Source: Ecdyonurus torrentis
Lineage: Eukaryota; Arthropoda; Insecta; Ephemeroptera; Heptageniidae
Assembly: GCA_949318235.1 (NCBI GenBank)
Contig: OX439132.1
Location: 11,391,624 to 11,455,623 of the forward strand
Length of the DNA stretch: 64,000 bases
Direction: 5' to 3'
Numbering within the stretch: position 1 is the stretch's first letter; each line of letters begins with the position of its first letter. Of this stretch, positions 1 through 14,617 are shown in pieces. The position numbers were made by a program, and so were the translations under genes. The notes under the pieces were generated by a model that saw only the letters and a program-made list of their open reading frames with translations, made no database searches and was not told where the DNA came from.

Positions 1-1052
1 TAGCTGTAGGTTTGTATCCGTTTTGCCTTTAGGGACATTAGTTGTTCGTATGTACAATATTGAATTTCCTGGCTGGCAACCTCGTGCAAACTTTAATACC
101 CAATGTTGACATCAGTAACGCACAAAAAAATATTAATAAAAAAATACGTAAAACAAAAAATTAATTCCCAAAAATGACATGAATATTTGAACATATTTCA
201 TACATAAAAAATTTCTTTTTAAGCTTTTTATATCAAATTTTTTATTATTATTATTATTTAAGTTGGAATTTTTTGTTGTGTTTCCTTTATTTTGTTTTAT
301 TTTATTATATAAATTTAGCATCTGCGAAAATAAAAAAATTAAATTCTTTTTGTTGTGAAATTACTTAAAAATCTACATTCGTAGTCTTAAAGTTATTATT
401 TTTACCACTTCAATATACAGTTATGAAAATAAACTATATTGCCATAAATTAAAGACTGAACGATGAAATTAACATCAACACTTTAACCAGTAGAACTTTT
501 TTTTTCTTATACATATATATTTATTATTATTATTCCTCTCTTTCTTTACGTTAGTGTGTGCTATAAATAAAAGTCGGTTTAAATAAGCGCACTTGCAGCC
601 AGGATGCAATGTATATTTTAAATTTATAACACTTCCCCTGCGATGATGTGTAAAACTCACAGTTAGCTTGCCCATCATATATTTATAAATCTTAACATAA
701 AATGACATTCATTGCTCAACGCCAGAAAAACTACCTTACTTTACTACCACTATAAATAGCTAACATGAAATATTATTCTTATCCATTACATCATTACGTC
801 TGAGTGTTATGACGTTTCCAACAAAATATATAAAATAAAATATTATAGGTGTGCTATGTGATCTGTTAAAATTCACTTAGGAAAAAGTAATGTTGTCACT
901 TTTAAATATAAGGTGTATCTATACCTTAATGGAAAAAGAAAACGAGCTATTAAAAAGACTTAAAAACATAATGTAATAATAATATTGTTACTGTATTACT
1001 CTAAATAAGTTCAATCCCTAAACTAAAGTAACTTTTAAAATAATAGATATGT

Positions 1053-1054
<2 letters not shown>

Positions 1055-1122
<68 letters not shown>
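1055..1122. repeat. (TC)n microsatellite
   Basis: About 34 uninterrupted TC units. Confidence 0.97.
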
Positions 1123-1125
<3 letters not shown>

Positions 1126-1186
1126 GTACTTTCGTTTCATTTCATTTTATTTTCTTATCAGTACTTCTGTTAGTCAGAAATACTTT

Positions 1187-1188
<2 letters not shown>

Positions 1189-1225
<37 letters not shown>
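1189..1225. repeat. Poly-A tract (37 nt)
   Basis: Uninterrupted A run. No retrotransposon body is recognisable next to it. Confidence 0.95.
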
Positions 1226-1227
<2 letters not shown>

Positions 1228-1668
1228 TAATCATGGACTTGCATGTTAAATTTTGTAAATAACACTCCCTCTTTAAAAAAAATCAAGAATACTACATTTG
1301 CCATATCACCACAAACTTTTTTTTTACAACATCCACAAAAAACGGAACAAAGTATCCAAGATAAGAGAAAAAAAAAATAGCAGTATAAAAAAGTGGCTAT
1401 TCAAACAAAAATGAAGTTTACACTCTAAATACCCTTCTATATCATTTTTTTATTGTAAATAATTTTTGTAAGATAAAATGTAAATCAATGATAAATAATG
1501 TTTTAAGCATTGACACATTAGGGATAAAAATTTCTGTTCATAATATATTGTCAATAAAAATGAAAAATCATTTCTTTGTTGGTCAAAAAGCGTAAAAAAA
1601 ATTCAATTTTAAGCAGTTGTGACCGTCATAAGACGAGGGAGGTTGTAGTTGGACCTTTTGGAAATACA

Positions 1669-1671
<3 letters not shown>

Positions 1672-1757
<86 letters not shown>
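1672..1757. repeat. (GA)n microsatellite
   Basis: About 43 GA units. Overlapping ORFs on both strands (ER and SL repeats) are artefacts of the dinucleotide repeat. Confidence 0.97.
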
Positions 1758-1758
<1 letters not shown>

Positions 1759-4236
1759 AGAATAATGGGCAGATAGTAGCAACTTTTCCCCCCCGCACTC
1801 CTGTAACACACTGCATGTGAGAATTTTTATTTTATTATGTCGGGTAAAGTCTGTAAGCCCCTCTCTTCTTTTGCCAACTTTTTTAGACCAAAGCAAAGGA
1901 CTCAGTTATATGGATTTTTTTATTTATATTTTTTATGTATCTTGTCGTAAAACTTTTGGCTTCCTTTAGTACTTGCAAAAAAAGAAAAAAAAATGAAGTT
2001 GGGCTTAAAACTTTGTGAAGTTTCATCACTGTAAATCTGTAAACATCACTACTTATTATGTATTAGATAAATAATATATTTTAATAAAACAACAACAACA
2101 TAAAAGTTCTGTTTCTTTGTTTCTGTCTTCTTTTATTGCAAATAATATTCACTATAACTATTACAGTATACTTACTTTCAGATTATGACTCATACTTCCA
2201 CATCTTGCAAATCAATTTTACAACATTAAATGCAACTTTTTTTACCGTTCATGATAGTATTTTGACATTTTATGAATGAAAAATGGTTTTAAATAGTACT
2301 ATACAAAATCAATTATTTTGCAAAGTTGGCATTGTTAAAGAACAAAAATCATTAATTAGTGCGTCTAAATAAAAAAAAAATGTAATTTACTGTTATTTCA
2401 TCAATCTGATACTATAATATATAATAAAAAAAACGCACATTTTTTATTCAATGAGTATAATAAATATCCCTTTTAATGACAAAAAAATTGTATCCAGAGC
2501 TGTAATAATGTTTCATTAAAAGTACTGTACAAACAAAAATTGAATCCTGTAGTTTCTATAAAATATTTCTGAGTATTGTTCTTTTTTCTTCTTTTTTTTT
2601 TTTTTTTTAAATTTAAAATTTATTGTTATTGAAAATAAAATATACTGAATATTAATTATTTACCACTTCGCGGCTTCAATGCAGGATTTACCTATATTTA
2701 TTGAAAAAATATTGATATTTTTTTAAAAATTATTATACGTATATCGATTTGTTATGTATGTATAAAATTTATTACTTTTTAAAATATTCATTTAAATTTT
2801 ATAAGCTGCTTAAAGTATTGAAATTATTATGTTGAGCTTCCAAAATAATATAAATCAATAATATCAGTCCTTTTGTTTTTGTTGTATATAGATTTTAATC
2901 AGCTTTATTCTTTTTAATTGAAAGCAGGAAAATATGAAATTAAATATTCTACATTTACATTAAAAAAAAATAGATGTATAATTTAACAAAGATGACAACG
3001 AAATTTTTTTTTTTTTTTTTTTTTTACTGACGGGGAAAAAAACGTGCAGGTGAGGGGCGGGGTATAAATATGTTAAGAGTATTGTTGAAGCATTGCTATT
3101 TAATTTTTTTAAATTCTCTATCAAAATATGAAAATATTTTTATGTAAAATGTCATTAATTTAGTTTCATTAAAAAAAAAGAATACAACTAATTGCTTCCG
3201 TTTGCTTTGTATGAATATAATTTTATTACTTAACAAATTTAAAATTAAAAAAACACTTAAAAATAAAAGTGACATGAAGGTATATGAAAAAAAAAAAAAA
3301 GTTTCAAGAATGTGTCAGCTGGATTCTTTTCTCTCACTCTGTGAACGAGAAAAAAAAGCAATGCGTGAAAAGCAAAGCGGCAGATCTAATGTAAGAGTCG
3401 TGTAGCTGCCTCGAGTGATCGTTCGTTCGTTTTGCACTCTCTCTCTCTATAGCTCGCCGACTTCAAATAATCGTTCTCTTTTTTACTTTACTTTCTTTTC
3501 TCTCTCTTTATTTCTCTCTGCAAATGTGGCCAGATGTCCAGCTTCTTAAACATACCACATTCCATTTTGCTAGCAATTCCATTGCAACTTCTTTTGATAT
3601 TTTTACAGGCAATTTATGCTCGATAAGTATTATAAGCACAACTTTGCAGTTTTATTTCTGTAAAATGGAGTAAATTTATCAGTTGTCAATGAAATCGTTT
3701 AATATTTAATATAAACGTTATATTATTTGTAAAAAGAAAGAAAAAAAGTATAAAAAATTTACGTACTTTTCACGTCTGTTTTGATCACAAAAGAAATATG
3801 TTTTTTGTCGAAACTTAGAACTGCTTTAGTTATCTTGAAGCTAAATTTACTTTATTTCTGATATAAGTCATTTTTATCTATAATACGTTAGTATGTGTTC
3901 AAAAAGAATACTTTTCATTTTATATTTGAAAGTCACATTTTTTAATGGGTAGTATTGAAGAAGAAAATCCTAATATATATAAATAAATAAAATAAAAAAT
4001 GAAAAAGTGTGTATATTACTTTCACTCAAATTTTTTAGCTTCGTATATATTTTTTTTTCGTCAGAAAAAATAATAGGAAGCAACCATAATGCTTCAAGAT
4101 AGGAAATTTTGGAAATATTAAATAATTCTTACGCCAACTGTGATTGGCTGGCATGAATGCTCTACCTCACACTTTCATCATTACATCATTAATCTAATAG
4201 AAATATGCTAATATACTCAAATATACTCAAAATAAG

Positions 4237-4242
<6 letters not shown>

Positions 4243-4332
<90 letters not shown>

Positions 4333-4336
4333 ATAT
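4243..4336. repeat. (TA)n microsatellite
   Basis: Long TA run with a single phase slip (TTA) near 4320. Confidence 0.96.
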
Positions 4337-5027
4337 CGAAATATTTATTATATTTTCGTAAAAATATAAAAGTTTTCCAGAATAATGTATTATAATGAAA
4401 GATGAACTACGGTAAAAAAAAGATGTTCAAGTACTAAACAAATCATTACCACACTTATTAACTGTCATCACATTTCACAAACTCATTACTTATTACACGT
4501 ACTTGCGGAAAGATCAACATATTTCAACACATAACACAGTAGCTTATAGCACATAAGAAATTATTGTACTGTATATTTAAAGAGAAAGCAACTTCATCAT
4601 AATATTCATGATTTAACTTAGTAAGAATATTAATATCTCTCAACTTATGTGTAAATAATTAATGGCTTAACACTAATAATAAAATTAATAATAACATTTA
4701 AAATTAAATTTATCAAAATAATATTTTTCATTAAAATTGAGTTTGTATAGTTTAATTACCTAAAAATATAAAGTACTTAATTTATTTTCAAGCTTTTATA
4801 TTTTTCAACGTTTACAGTTTTAAAATGAAAAGTAAAAGTATGTAAAGAAAGATTGAAAGCCGTAAAAAATGTTGAGTTAAATAAAATAATAAAAAAAGAA
4901 GAGAAGAATATAAGAGTGAAATGGGAATTTAAGAAGAAGAAGGAAAAAAAAAAGAGGAGAAGAAGAAAGATTTTATAAATGACAGAAAGCATTCACGCTA
5001 ATAAAAGTTTAATTTGATCAACTTGGC

Positions 5028-5030
<3 letters not shown>

Positions 5031-5070
<40 letters not shown>
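5031..5070. repeat. (CT)n microsatellite
   Basis: Twenty CT units, followed by a degenerate TACTCTCTCGCTC tail. Confidence 0.95.
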
Positions 5071-5073
<3 letters not shown>

Positions 5074-8000
5074 TCTCTCGCTCACTTATGTTACAGAGCA
5101 ACAGAATGACTGACTTCCTAATCAATGAAAGTTTACAGATGTATTCTTAAAAATGCAAATCTTGATATTTATTTAGTAAACATTTTTTTCTTCTTTCTGG
5201 GTTTGAAAAACCATAGAAATTAGAAAGTAAAAATATTAATATTTTACGGTACATTATACTATGTTCATCAAAGAATTCATTTTATTTAATTTAATATATT
5301 TTGTATACGTAATCACATCACTGTATAAGAATTTAAAGAATGAAAAAGCAGATTGTGCTTTCTTTTTTTTCTGTGTATGCAATGTACATTCTTGAATAGA
5401 AGTATAAACGTCAAGTCATTTCTTTTGCAAAAATAAATTAAAATACTGAAATTTAATCTTATACACGATACCTTTTTAGATTAAATTTTATTTTGCGATA
5501 AAATAAAGAAAATTTTCTTTATATTATTTTTTATATAAATATATTTTTTTCACATAAAATTATATTTATTTTATTTTGTGACAAAAGAGTCTGTTTTTGG
5601 CGAGTGAAGCTAATGTTGAAAATAACTTGGTGTGTGTTTGTGAGATAAATTTAACTTCGTGTAGGCTTCTAGTGTCTCACACTCTTGGGCGTGAGTAAAT
5701 GCACATGAAAAGGTGTGACTCGCATATGAATTTCATCACATATAATATATTATATAAAAAAAAAAGTATGAATATAATATAAGTTCGTTCTTTAAAGCCA
5801 ACTTTCAGCTGACTGCGAGTCAACTTTATTTCGACCATATGATATCCAACGAATCATCAGATGGATGTATGTACTGTGCAATACCCTAGATAATATTGTA
5901 CTGTACCTTTTTGTTGTTGTGATAACTTGTGCTCATCATATGATAAAAAATATATTACTCTCTAGATCTCACAACAGTGAATAAGTTTATATACATAATA
6001 GAAAATAAAATGTTAATATTTTGAACGTAAATAAATATTAATGCTAATTAACTTTTGAGTACAATAATATTATTTCATTGATAACTTGCAAATAAAATTC
6101 TAACTCTAATAATTAATATTTTATTACCCGCATTCTTTATTTAATATTTTTAGAATTTCATCTCTAAAATAATGACACTATTTTTTTTTTCAACTGTAAA
6201 AAATTAAAAAAAAATACATTTTCTTATGCAATATAAATTATAGTTAAAATATTTTTTTTTTCAAAATGACATTTTTTGTATTTTAAATGTGATTTACGAT
6301 TATAACATAATACTATTAAGACTATACAGTACCTTGCATATTATTACTTATATTACATTTAACATGTATGTAACTTGCATAGACTTTACATAATATTCAA
6401 TGTTATTATTATTATGAGTTTAATAATACTATTTAAATTCATATTCTCAGACTGCTTTTAATACCATGTTACTATTGTTTTGTATTAAAACTTAATGTTT
6501 TCCACATTACAATTGTTTTAAAGGGTCTCTACTATATACAAAGAAGTAAACAATGTTACGATTTTGTTATGAGATGAAGATAAAGAGCAGTACGTAATTA
6601 CAGTAAATACAAATTGATTCAAATTCTTTATGATGTGCTTTTTGTATTGTCTTGTTGGCTTCAATCCATCCTTAAGAAAATTTTCAGCTATAGTTCTTGA
6701 TCATTAATTTTCAAACTACCGAAAAAAACAAACATTTGGCACTCTCTAAAACTAAAAGTCAAATATCACTATCACTGCAAAATGAAACACTTTATTGCTT
6801 TTGTTTTGTTGTTTTAAATCGTTCAATTTATCAACATATACATACTCACTACAGTTGAAAGAGAGAGAATAAAAAAAACTTTCAAATAATACAATGAAAT
6901 ATTTGTGTGAAAACTGTGTACAGTCGATATAAAAATAAATGGACATAAAACGTGCTGTAAATTTTTAGTCAACTGAATGTCAACAATCAAATGTAAATTC
7001 CTTAAATAAATATTATCAGACCTTTTTTTTTTCTCATTTTTCTAAATTATTATTGATGTTTATTTTTACTGTAGTTTGAACAAAACAAAACATTTATTAA
7101 AAATTTTATGTCCTATACTTAATTTTAAATTAAAAAAAAAAATCTCATGCAGTTTCCAGACAAATAGTACATAAATTAATCATTAATAAGAAATAACTTA
7201 ATTGGTATTCATTTCTTTTTCCATTTATTAAATTTCACTATATAAAATCTCACACAGTCTATTATTTATCTAAAAGGTATTAAAAGTAATAAGCAATTAT
7301 TTGTTATTTTTTTTACGAAACATTTTCTCTAAGTGCATTACAGGAAAATGCACTTTTCTATAATAAAACATTTAATTTTATTTAAGTTCAACAGAACATG
7401 TATTAATATAAGGTGACCTGTATTGCAAAAGCTACCAACAGTTAAGTACACAGAAATTATTTACGATAATCGTTTAACGTACTTTAATAGATATAAAAAT
7501 TTATATATAAATATATCATTAAATTGAAGGGAAAAAAACTAATAGACGTTTTTATTAGCTATAAATTAAAGTAAATAAAAAGAATATAATTCATCAAAAA
7601 TTTAAAATGTGAAAAGTGAAGAAAATAAAAAAATATATATACGAGTCTTGTTTATAAAACACGTAATATGAAACTTTTAGTTTCATGCATCAAAAGTTTC
7701 TTAAATATTTAATGAAAAATACAAATTAAATAAAAAAAATAGGTATAATCAATTGTGTTAAATGAATGATTTTTTTGTTAGAAATAAATGTGATACAATT
7801 ACACTTTAGCTGTCTAAAATTTTAATTTATTGTATCATGTTTTAATTAATTAATATTGGTTTTAATAGAGAACTGTTGATGCTTGTAATCGATTGATAAC
7901 ATTTTATTGTTTTTAACTAAATTCAAAATTAGATTGATATGAGTCAAAATATAATTAATTATTAAACATTTTATCATTAATGACATGAATAGTAATTATA

Positions 8001-8328
8001 TTATAATTATTAATAAAAAATTTCACCCTCCCCCTTTCAAAAAAAAAATAAAGATACTTGCTCATATATAATTACAATTTTTGCTTCACTCGCATCAATT
8101 AAGTCATTCATTAAAAACAGTATTTTATCGTATACGTGAGTGTACAAAACAGTTTTCTAAAATTTGATCTAAATATTAGAATATACTCTCTAAATAATAT
8201 ATATAATAATTAAGAATTGACGATACATATATGGTGTCATTAAAGTGGTATAAATTGAGGTGTATTTCCCTATAGGTTTTATAGTTCACGTATATTATAC
8301 ACTATGTAATGTATATATGTGTGTAGAG

Positions 8329-8465
<137 letters not shown>

Positions 8466-9774
8466 CAGACAGCATTAGCTAATCAAGTGAACACACGTAT
8501 CATCAGTAGTAGCCACACCGTGTAGCACGCGTCGATCCCAAGAGACGTGAGTGACACACGTGACCCGTGTTTTACTGACCACCTAACTACACCATACTTC
8601 AATAATATAGGACTATTATACAATATATCTTCTCAATATACTATAGTATTAAGTTCTAAAATATTGAAAAAGGTTATATTATAGATAGCTTTTTGCGTAT
8701 GATATATGTTTTACTATATATCTACCGTATGTTTTAGAATGTTCTAAAGTTTATTAAGCTTATATGTATAGGAAAGATGTAGTGTTTGAATTATTGAAAA
8801 GGCTAGTATAAATATGATATATATTTTTTACTGATCATCTGAGAAACTGGATGTATTTTATAAGATGATGTACAGAAAACCGGATAATTTTAGCATAGGT
8901 AAAAATTTTTAAATATACTTTTATATTAGTTTTTTTTTCTACTATCTCGTTATTTATTCTCATTCTCTTTAAAAATGTTATTATTTTTTTAAATTTGTTT
9001 GTAATGATGCCAAATTTCACTTTAAATTGATCGATTTTTAAATGGTTAGATTCGTTAAAGAAAAGTGGAGACTTTACAAGGGAGCAGAAAAAGAGAGAGA
9101 GGATCTGCTTTGAAAACTGCATTCGAAACCAATTTATCAATACTTTGTATTCTAAGCCGAATGTAAGTAACTTTAATTGGTTTTCAAGCTTTAGCTAAAT
9201 TTTCCTTTATCTTCCTGGCCCTTTTCTTCACAATTTTACTTCTGTGACCAATGATTTTCATGTTACAAAGAAACAAAACACCAAGTAGTAAGGATAGTAT
9301 GTTTGTTTATAACCTTTTTCAATTTGAAAAAAAAAAAAATCGCATCATGACGCATTACTTTATAAATAACGAAAGTATACGAGAAGTGACTCAATGATGA
9401 AAATAAATTCTTTAATTATAAGTATACAATTGAAAAACATTGAAAGTACATCTCTTGCTAAACATTTTGTTGGAGACAGATATTTTATATCAGATTTTGG
9501 CAACATAACTTTGCACTTAATTTTCTTGGCTCTTCTAAGAGAAAGTGCTTATAAAATTACATGATGATTTACTGGGTTAAATATTCAACATTATAACCTC
9601 TACTAAGAGAAAAAAAAAACTTCTTCAGATTTAAAATTCACTTTTCTGAAGAAAAGTGTTACGTAAATGGGCTGCATGTAAGTTAAAAATTAATGATAAC
9701 TATTGAAAGATGAAATGGATTTGATAAAATTACGGAAAAAATGTATTAATAATACTAATCATAATATGGTAGCA

Positions 9775-9776
<2 letters not shown>

Positions 9777-9808
<32 letters not shown>
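9777..9808. repeat. (TC)n microsatellite
   Basis: About 16 TC units. Confidence 0.95.
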
Positions 9809-9811
<3 letters not shown>

Positions 9812-10159
9812 GATATTGTCTGTAACACCGGAATATCATCTGAAATAAGCCATCATGAACAAACTTTAAATATTACCAGTATAAAGTAATTTAAAAACTT
9901 TTGATATTTCTTTCTTATCATTATACATTTTTATATTGTAAATTTTTTGTTGTAATATTTAAAACTAATTATTACAAGAGCCAATAATGAAGTGAATAAG
10001 GATGAAAAAAAAATTAAACAACAATGTTATAATAACAAAAGTTACGAGTGTGAAAAAGCTATTAGGCCAAAAAGTTTTTCAATTTCCTTAGAGAATTGCA
10101 TTCTTTATAATTGTGTATAAAGTTAGTCTGATATCTCACGCGAGAGAAAAAAGACCGCT

Positions 10160-10161
<2 letters not shown>

Positions 10162-10213
<52 letters not shown>
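10162..10213. repeat. (TC)n microsatellite
   Basis: About 26 TC units. An overlapping ORF is only a Ser-Leu artefact. Confidence 0.95.
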
Positions 10214-10218
<5 letters not shown>

Positions 10219-11140
10219 TTATGACACTTCCAATGCTACTGCTTATTTACTTACTTCTCTGCTTTCTCACTTTCATTTACCACGTTTGGATGAAAACAAC
10301 CAAACTCATTTAAGTTTCTAAATCAGTTTTTTTTATAATAACTGTACTGTACTAGAAAATTTAAATAAAAAAAATAAATAACAATATTTTTTTTCTAACA
10401 AAGTATAAGATAAATTTATATTTTATAAAATAATCAAAGTTTGTAACAAAATTTTGTTGTTGTCATTATTATATGAAGAACTTTGATGTGTTTTATAATT
10501 AAAAGAATCAAGGGAAAAAAATATTATATTTTGTTAAAAATTAATTATAAAAGTTATGAAACTTATATTTTTTTTCTTTGCATGTTTAGATGAAACCTTT
10601 TTTGTAGTTGCTTCATATGGTTTTCTGTATAACATACTGTAACTAATAGCCTATATCACCTATGGAAAAATTCAAGTAAAGGAACAATAACAATTTTATT
10701 GTTCCAGTTTATTAATTATAAACGTTTTTTTTATCGTAATGTTTCCTAGAATTTCCAAAACTAATTTATAAATAAAAATTTTCTGCTTCATTCATTCATG
10801 GCAGGCTACTTTATTAGAATTTTTTAATATCAATCATTCTACAGCAAGAGAGAGGCAAATTTTATTATTTTTGCCGTGTTAAACGTTCAAAACTCATTAA
10901 CTTCAACTCGTTTTTCTCTTTTGCTTTTGTTTCATTATCTTTCCCTTGTGAAATGACATGCACGCTACATTGTGAAATTTTACTTTTCTATGGAGTGCAA
11001 GTTATGGAATTATTACTTAACATTCATAGCTTTTTTATATATTAAAAGTCTCTTTATAATAATAATAATAATAAAAAAATCTGATAACAATCTTTTGAAC
11101 ATTACATTCGTGTGAATAAACTGTGAACAATATTATTTGG

Positions 11141-11361
11141 CGTACACATGAGCAAAAGTAAATACGTAATATTTATGCTAACTGATTTTCAGCACAATTT
11201 GTTCAGTATAGAACAATATTATGCTATACTGTATAGTAACTATGTTACAAAGCATAAATATTATGTTGTACGGTGTATTTATGTTGTTTGAATTTAGTAT
11301 CATTTATGCTATAATGACACAAATACAGCATAACTTACGAAATTTATACTTTCTGTGCACA
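11141..11361 (-). mobile_element. Palindromic MITE, TTATGCTGTATTTATG family, copy 1
   Basis: The ends are imperfect inverted repeats: GCAAAAGTAAATACGTAAT at the left, and GCACAGAAAGTATAAATTTC when the right end is read in reverse. The element is rich in AGCATAAAT/ATTTATGCT words that pair across a central axis. Two further copies lie at 17852-18066 and 36387-36563, and the CTGTATTTRTGTCATTATAGCAT block is shared between this copy (reversed) and the 36-kb copy. No coding capacity was seen, so this is a non-autonomous element. It ends about 15 bp before the next MITE at 11376. Boundaries are approximate and the superfamily is unknown. Confidence 0.7.
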
Positions 11362-11375
11362 AAACATTATTCTTA

Positions 11376-11685
11376 AAGGTGTACAACACCTTGAACAAAA
11401 AACATGTCTAATATCCTAACATACCTCAATACCAACGTTGAATTAGCCGGAATAATTGATTTCTAATTTATTTTCCATTCACAAAATGACAGCTGCGGGT
11501 TTGTAACGTCACAGCTTGCCTGTTTCGGCGCGCGTGAACTAGTGCGCTGTGATGTCACAAACTCGCAGCTGTTATTTTGTAAAGGGAAAATAAATTAGAA
11601 ATAAATGATTCCGGCCAATTCAACGTTGGTATTTAAGTATGTTACGATATTAGATACGTTTTTTGTTCAAGGTGATCTACGCCTT
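11376..11685. mobile_element. Palindromic MITE, AAGGCGTAG family, copy 1
   Basis: This 310-bp foldback element is flanked by TA on both sides (11374-11375 and 11686-11687), which fits a Tc1/mariner-like TA target duplication. TTAA would fit equally well, because the surrounding bases are TTAA on both sides. The arms (AAGGTGTACAACACCTTGAA at left, AAGGCGTAGATCACCTTGAA in reverse at right) pair almost to the centre, which holds GTCACAGC and GCGCGC-rich sequence. A second copy is at 23976-24279. There is no ORF. It is GC-richer than its surroundings. Confidence 0.85.
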
Positions 11686-12033
11686 TAACGAAATATCATA
11701 ATTATTTCGTTTCCACATGTACCCCATAAGAAATAAGTTACACTTTATTGTCCTCCTTTATAAAATTACCCTAAAAAATCCAAAGAATTTTAGCCTTTTT
11801 GTTTAAGTAAAAACTAATAATATCAGTGTATGAATAATTTGGTTTATAAGTAAATTTTAAAGTATAATAATAAAGCATAAGAAAGAGAAAGAGGGGAGTG
11901 AAGAGAAAGAAGAGTATATTTTATGTGAAAAATTCATGGATGGGCAAGTTATTTTAGCAATTCTATAGAGTGAAGCAAGTATAAGTATAAGCTAGCTATA
12001 TAGCACATATCAGCTGTAGGGCAAGTTGGCTTT

Positions 12034-12102
12034 GGCTTGGCGTTCCAATGAATAATTCTATTAGTTGTGAGCAAAGGCTTGAGGCTAACCAAAGCCAGTT
12101 AC
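12034..12102. repeat. Small inverted repeat
   Basis: TTGGCTTTGG on the left pairs with CCAAAGCCA on the right across a loop of about 35 nt. It may be a decayed foldback element. No target duplication was identified. Confidence 0.4.
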
Positions 12103-13001
12103 TTGATGTAACTCTCAAAGACGTTAGCTAACACCACACAACTTGGAGAAGAACTTAACAAAAATCGTATAGAAAAACATATTAAAGAAGCAAAGTGTAC
12201 TATATAAGCTTTAAATTGATTAAAACTTTATCAAATCTAATCCACTACAGATTTACTTTCTAAATTTTGTTGTTAAAAGATGTTTTTTTTTTTGTTTTTT
12301 GTTTTTACTTGCATTGCAGATTTTTTTTTTTAGACATGCCACACTTTTGATATCTTTACGAATAAACTAGCATGCAAATAGCAAATATCGTTGTTCAATA
12401 AATATGAATTAATGCGATGTATAAATGAATAATTACGAGAAAGTCAACTAACAAAAAAGAAAAATAAATTTTTAGCAAACGAGGAATACCAAATAAAGGT
12501 AAAATAATACTAATAATAAGGGTGATTTTATTGTATATTCTGATGATGTGCTGGTTGCATAAATCACAATTTTCTGATCACTGCTACGCCACTACAGTTG
12601 GGTTTTGAGACAAACTAATATTATGTGTGTAAGTCCCATCAAGTGTTTTGTGATAGAAATGCTAATATGCTTTCTTTTTGTCTATGTCTTTAACATAAGT
12701 TGAGTATTTTAAATGAAATTGTAATAATTTAATTCTAATATGTTATCGCTTATAATAATTATTGTTTTTTACAAATTTAATAATTGATAAATATAGCTAT
12801 TAAAATACTTTTCACAAAACTAATTTTTCATTATTATTTTTTAATTCTAAAATGTATAATATAAAAAACACGTGTTGAAATAAATTATATAGAAAAGTAA
12901 ATGAATTTTAGTAAATATTTCATGACATTTACACTAACACATCACATTTTTTTGTTTTTTTAATGAAATTAAGAGAAAATTGTTTTACATTTATTTTAAA
13001 A

Positions 13002-13021
13002 AGAGAGAGAGAGAGAGAGAA
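13002..13021. repeat. Short (GA)n tract
   Basis: Ten GA units. Confidence 0.9.
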
Positions 13022-13106
13022 ACAACAACAAAACATTTTGATGATGTCGTCTAAAAACATCAACAAACGTCATTTCATTTGTATGTATATTTTTTATACG
13101 TTATCA

Positions 13107-13108
<2 letters not shown>

Positions 13109-13137
<29 letters not shown>
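13109..13137. repeat. Poly-A tract
   Basis: A run of about 29 A. An apparent 157-residue ORF (12963-13436) runs through this tract and two microsatellites and is not a gene. Confidence 0.93.
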
Positions 13138-13257
13138 CGTATTTGTTGCTAAAAGCAATTTTATTTTTACGCTTCTCAGTTTGGTATAGAGTAAATGAGA
13201 AAAAAAATGTATATTTTTTTCGTGTGTTGCATATTGATATGTGGTCATTATTTTCTT

Positions 13258-13260
<3 letters not shown>

Positions 13261-13308
<48 letters not shown>
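13261..13308. repeat. (TC)n microsatellite
   Basis: About 23 TC units. Confidence 0.95.
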
Positions 13309-13310
<2 letters not shown>

Positions 13311-14579
13311 CGTCTCTCTTGTACAAGCTTGCGGGAACAATTAACAATTACTCGACTATCACATCACGAAGTATATAAATGTTCTAATATTACCAACCAA
13401 CACACACATACACATTATATTATATGTGATATGTAGAATTATACTGTACATGTTCATGCATATGTTTATTAATATTATTCAGCATAATATTATGCATAAT
13501 ATATTCATTGATTATATCTCATTGTTATTTATATCATACAATTTTTTTCTAAATCATCACAAAAAAATACTAATATAGTATTGTTAAACTATTTTTTAAA
13601 TATATATCACAAATTTATTTGTTAACTTTTTAATATATTACTAATTCAAAATTGTTCATTGACATACCATATTATATGATTACAATATAATGGTAACATA
13701 CTAACATATTATAACATGCTTTTGTATAATATAGCAACGTTATAAATAGAGAAAGTATAAAAATACTTTCATTATTTAACAATATACAATTGTAACACAA
13801 ATAAGGTTATATGACTGTATCTCTGAAGTTAGAAATTTCTAACAATATTAAGTATCATTCAGATTGCCAAATTTATATCAGCACTGTTTTTTTTTCTACA
13901 ATTTTTACTATACAGTAAAGTATTAAAGGTATTACTGCGATACCAAATGTATTATAGTACATACATATACTGAGAGACCAATTCGATGTATATTGATAGT
14001 GACAGATGTTAAATTTCTCATCACCCTTAGTCTAATCGAAATGACACCATCTATACCCAATCTAAATTGGACTATATAAATTGTGAGGATATAATAATAT
14101 ACTATGAATGCTATATGACGCGTATTCATATCAGTATGTCATTTCTAATTGTCTGTGAATTTAATGAAATTATTGTAACATACGTATTATTTTATTGGTT
14201 TATTAAATTTTCTAATATATTGCTTTTCATAATATGAAAGCTATTTCAAATTATAAAATAATTATACATATATATGGATGATCTATAACTTAGTGATGCA
14301 AATTATTGATAAAAAAAGTTATATGCATGCATTCATGGTAATGTAATAAAAAATGATTCAGAATTCTATACCTAAAAATTACATTATTAGTGGTGATTTG
14401 CATCGCATATAAAATATTGAATTTACTAAATTATAAAAATTGTTAGGATAAAAATCATATTTTGACTTTATCCAATGGAATGAATACAGTTTTATCTCAT
14501 ACTTTAAAGATTGTTATTATTTTTGTCCTTATTATTTTGTTAATTGCTAAAATGGCAACGACTTTAATCCTACAATCGA

Positions 14580-14581
<2 letters not shown>

Positions 14582-14613
<32 letters not shown>
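14582..14613. repeat. (TC)n microsatellite
   Basis: About 16 TC units, with a degenerate CTCCCTCCC end. Confidence 0.94.

Positions 14614-14617
<4 letters not shown>

Noticed and set aside
1576..1896. ORFs of Arg-Glu or Ser-Leu repeats over (GA)n/(TC)n, here and at 8260, 10113, 13236, 16707, 31590, 45481, 48372 and 61604
   Set aside because: They are open only because a dinucleotide repeat has no stop codon in any frame. The flanking residues show no domain and no splice or start context.
3041..3056. CAG|GTGAGG as a recursive splice site
   Set aside because: The adjacent sequence is A-rich (GGGGAAAAAAACGTG) rather than pyrimidine-rich.
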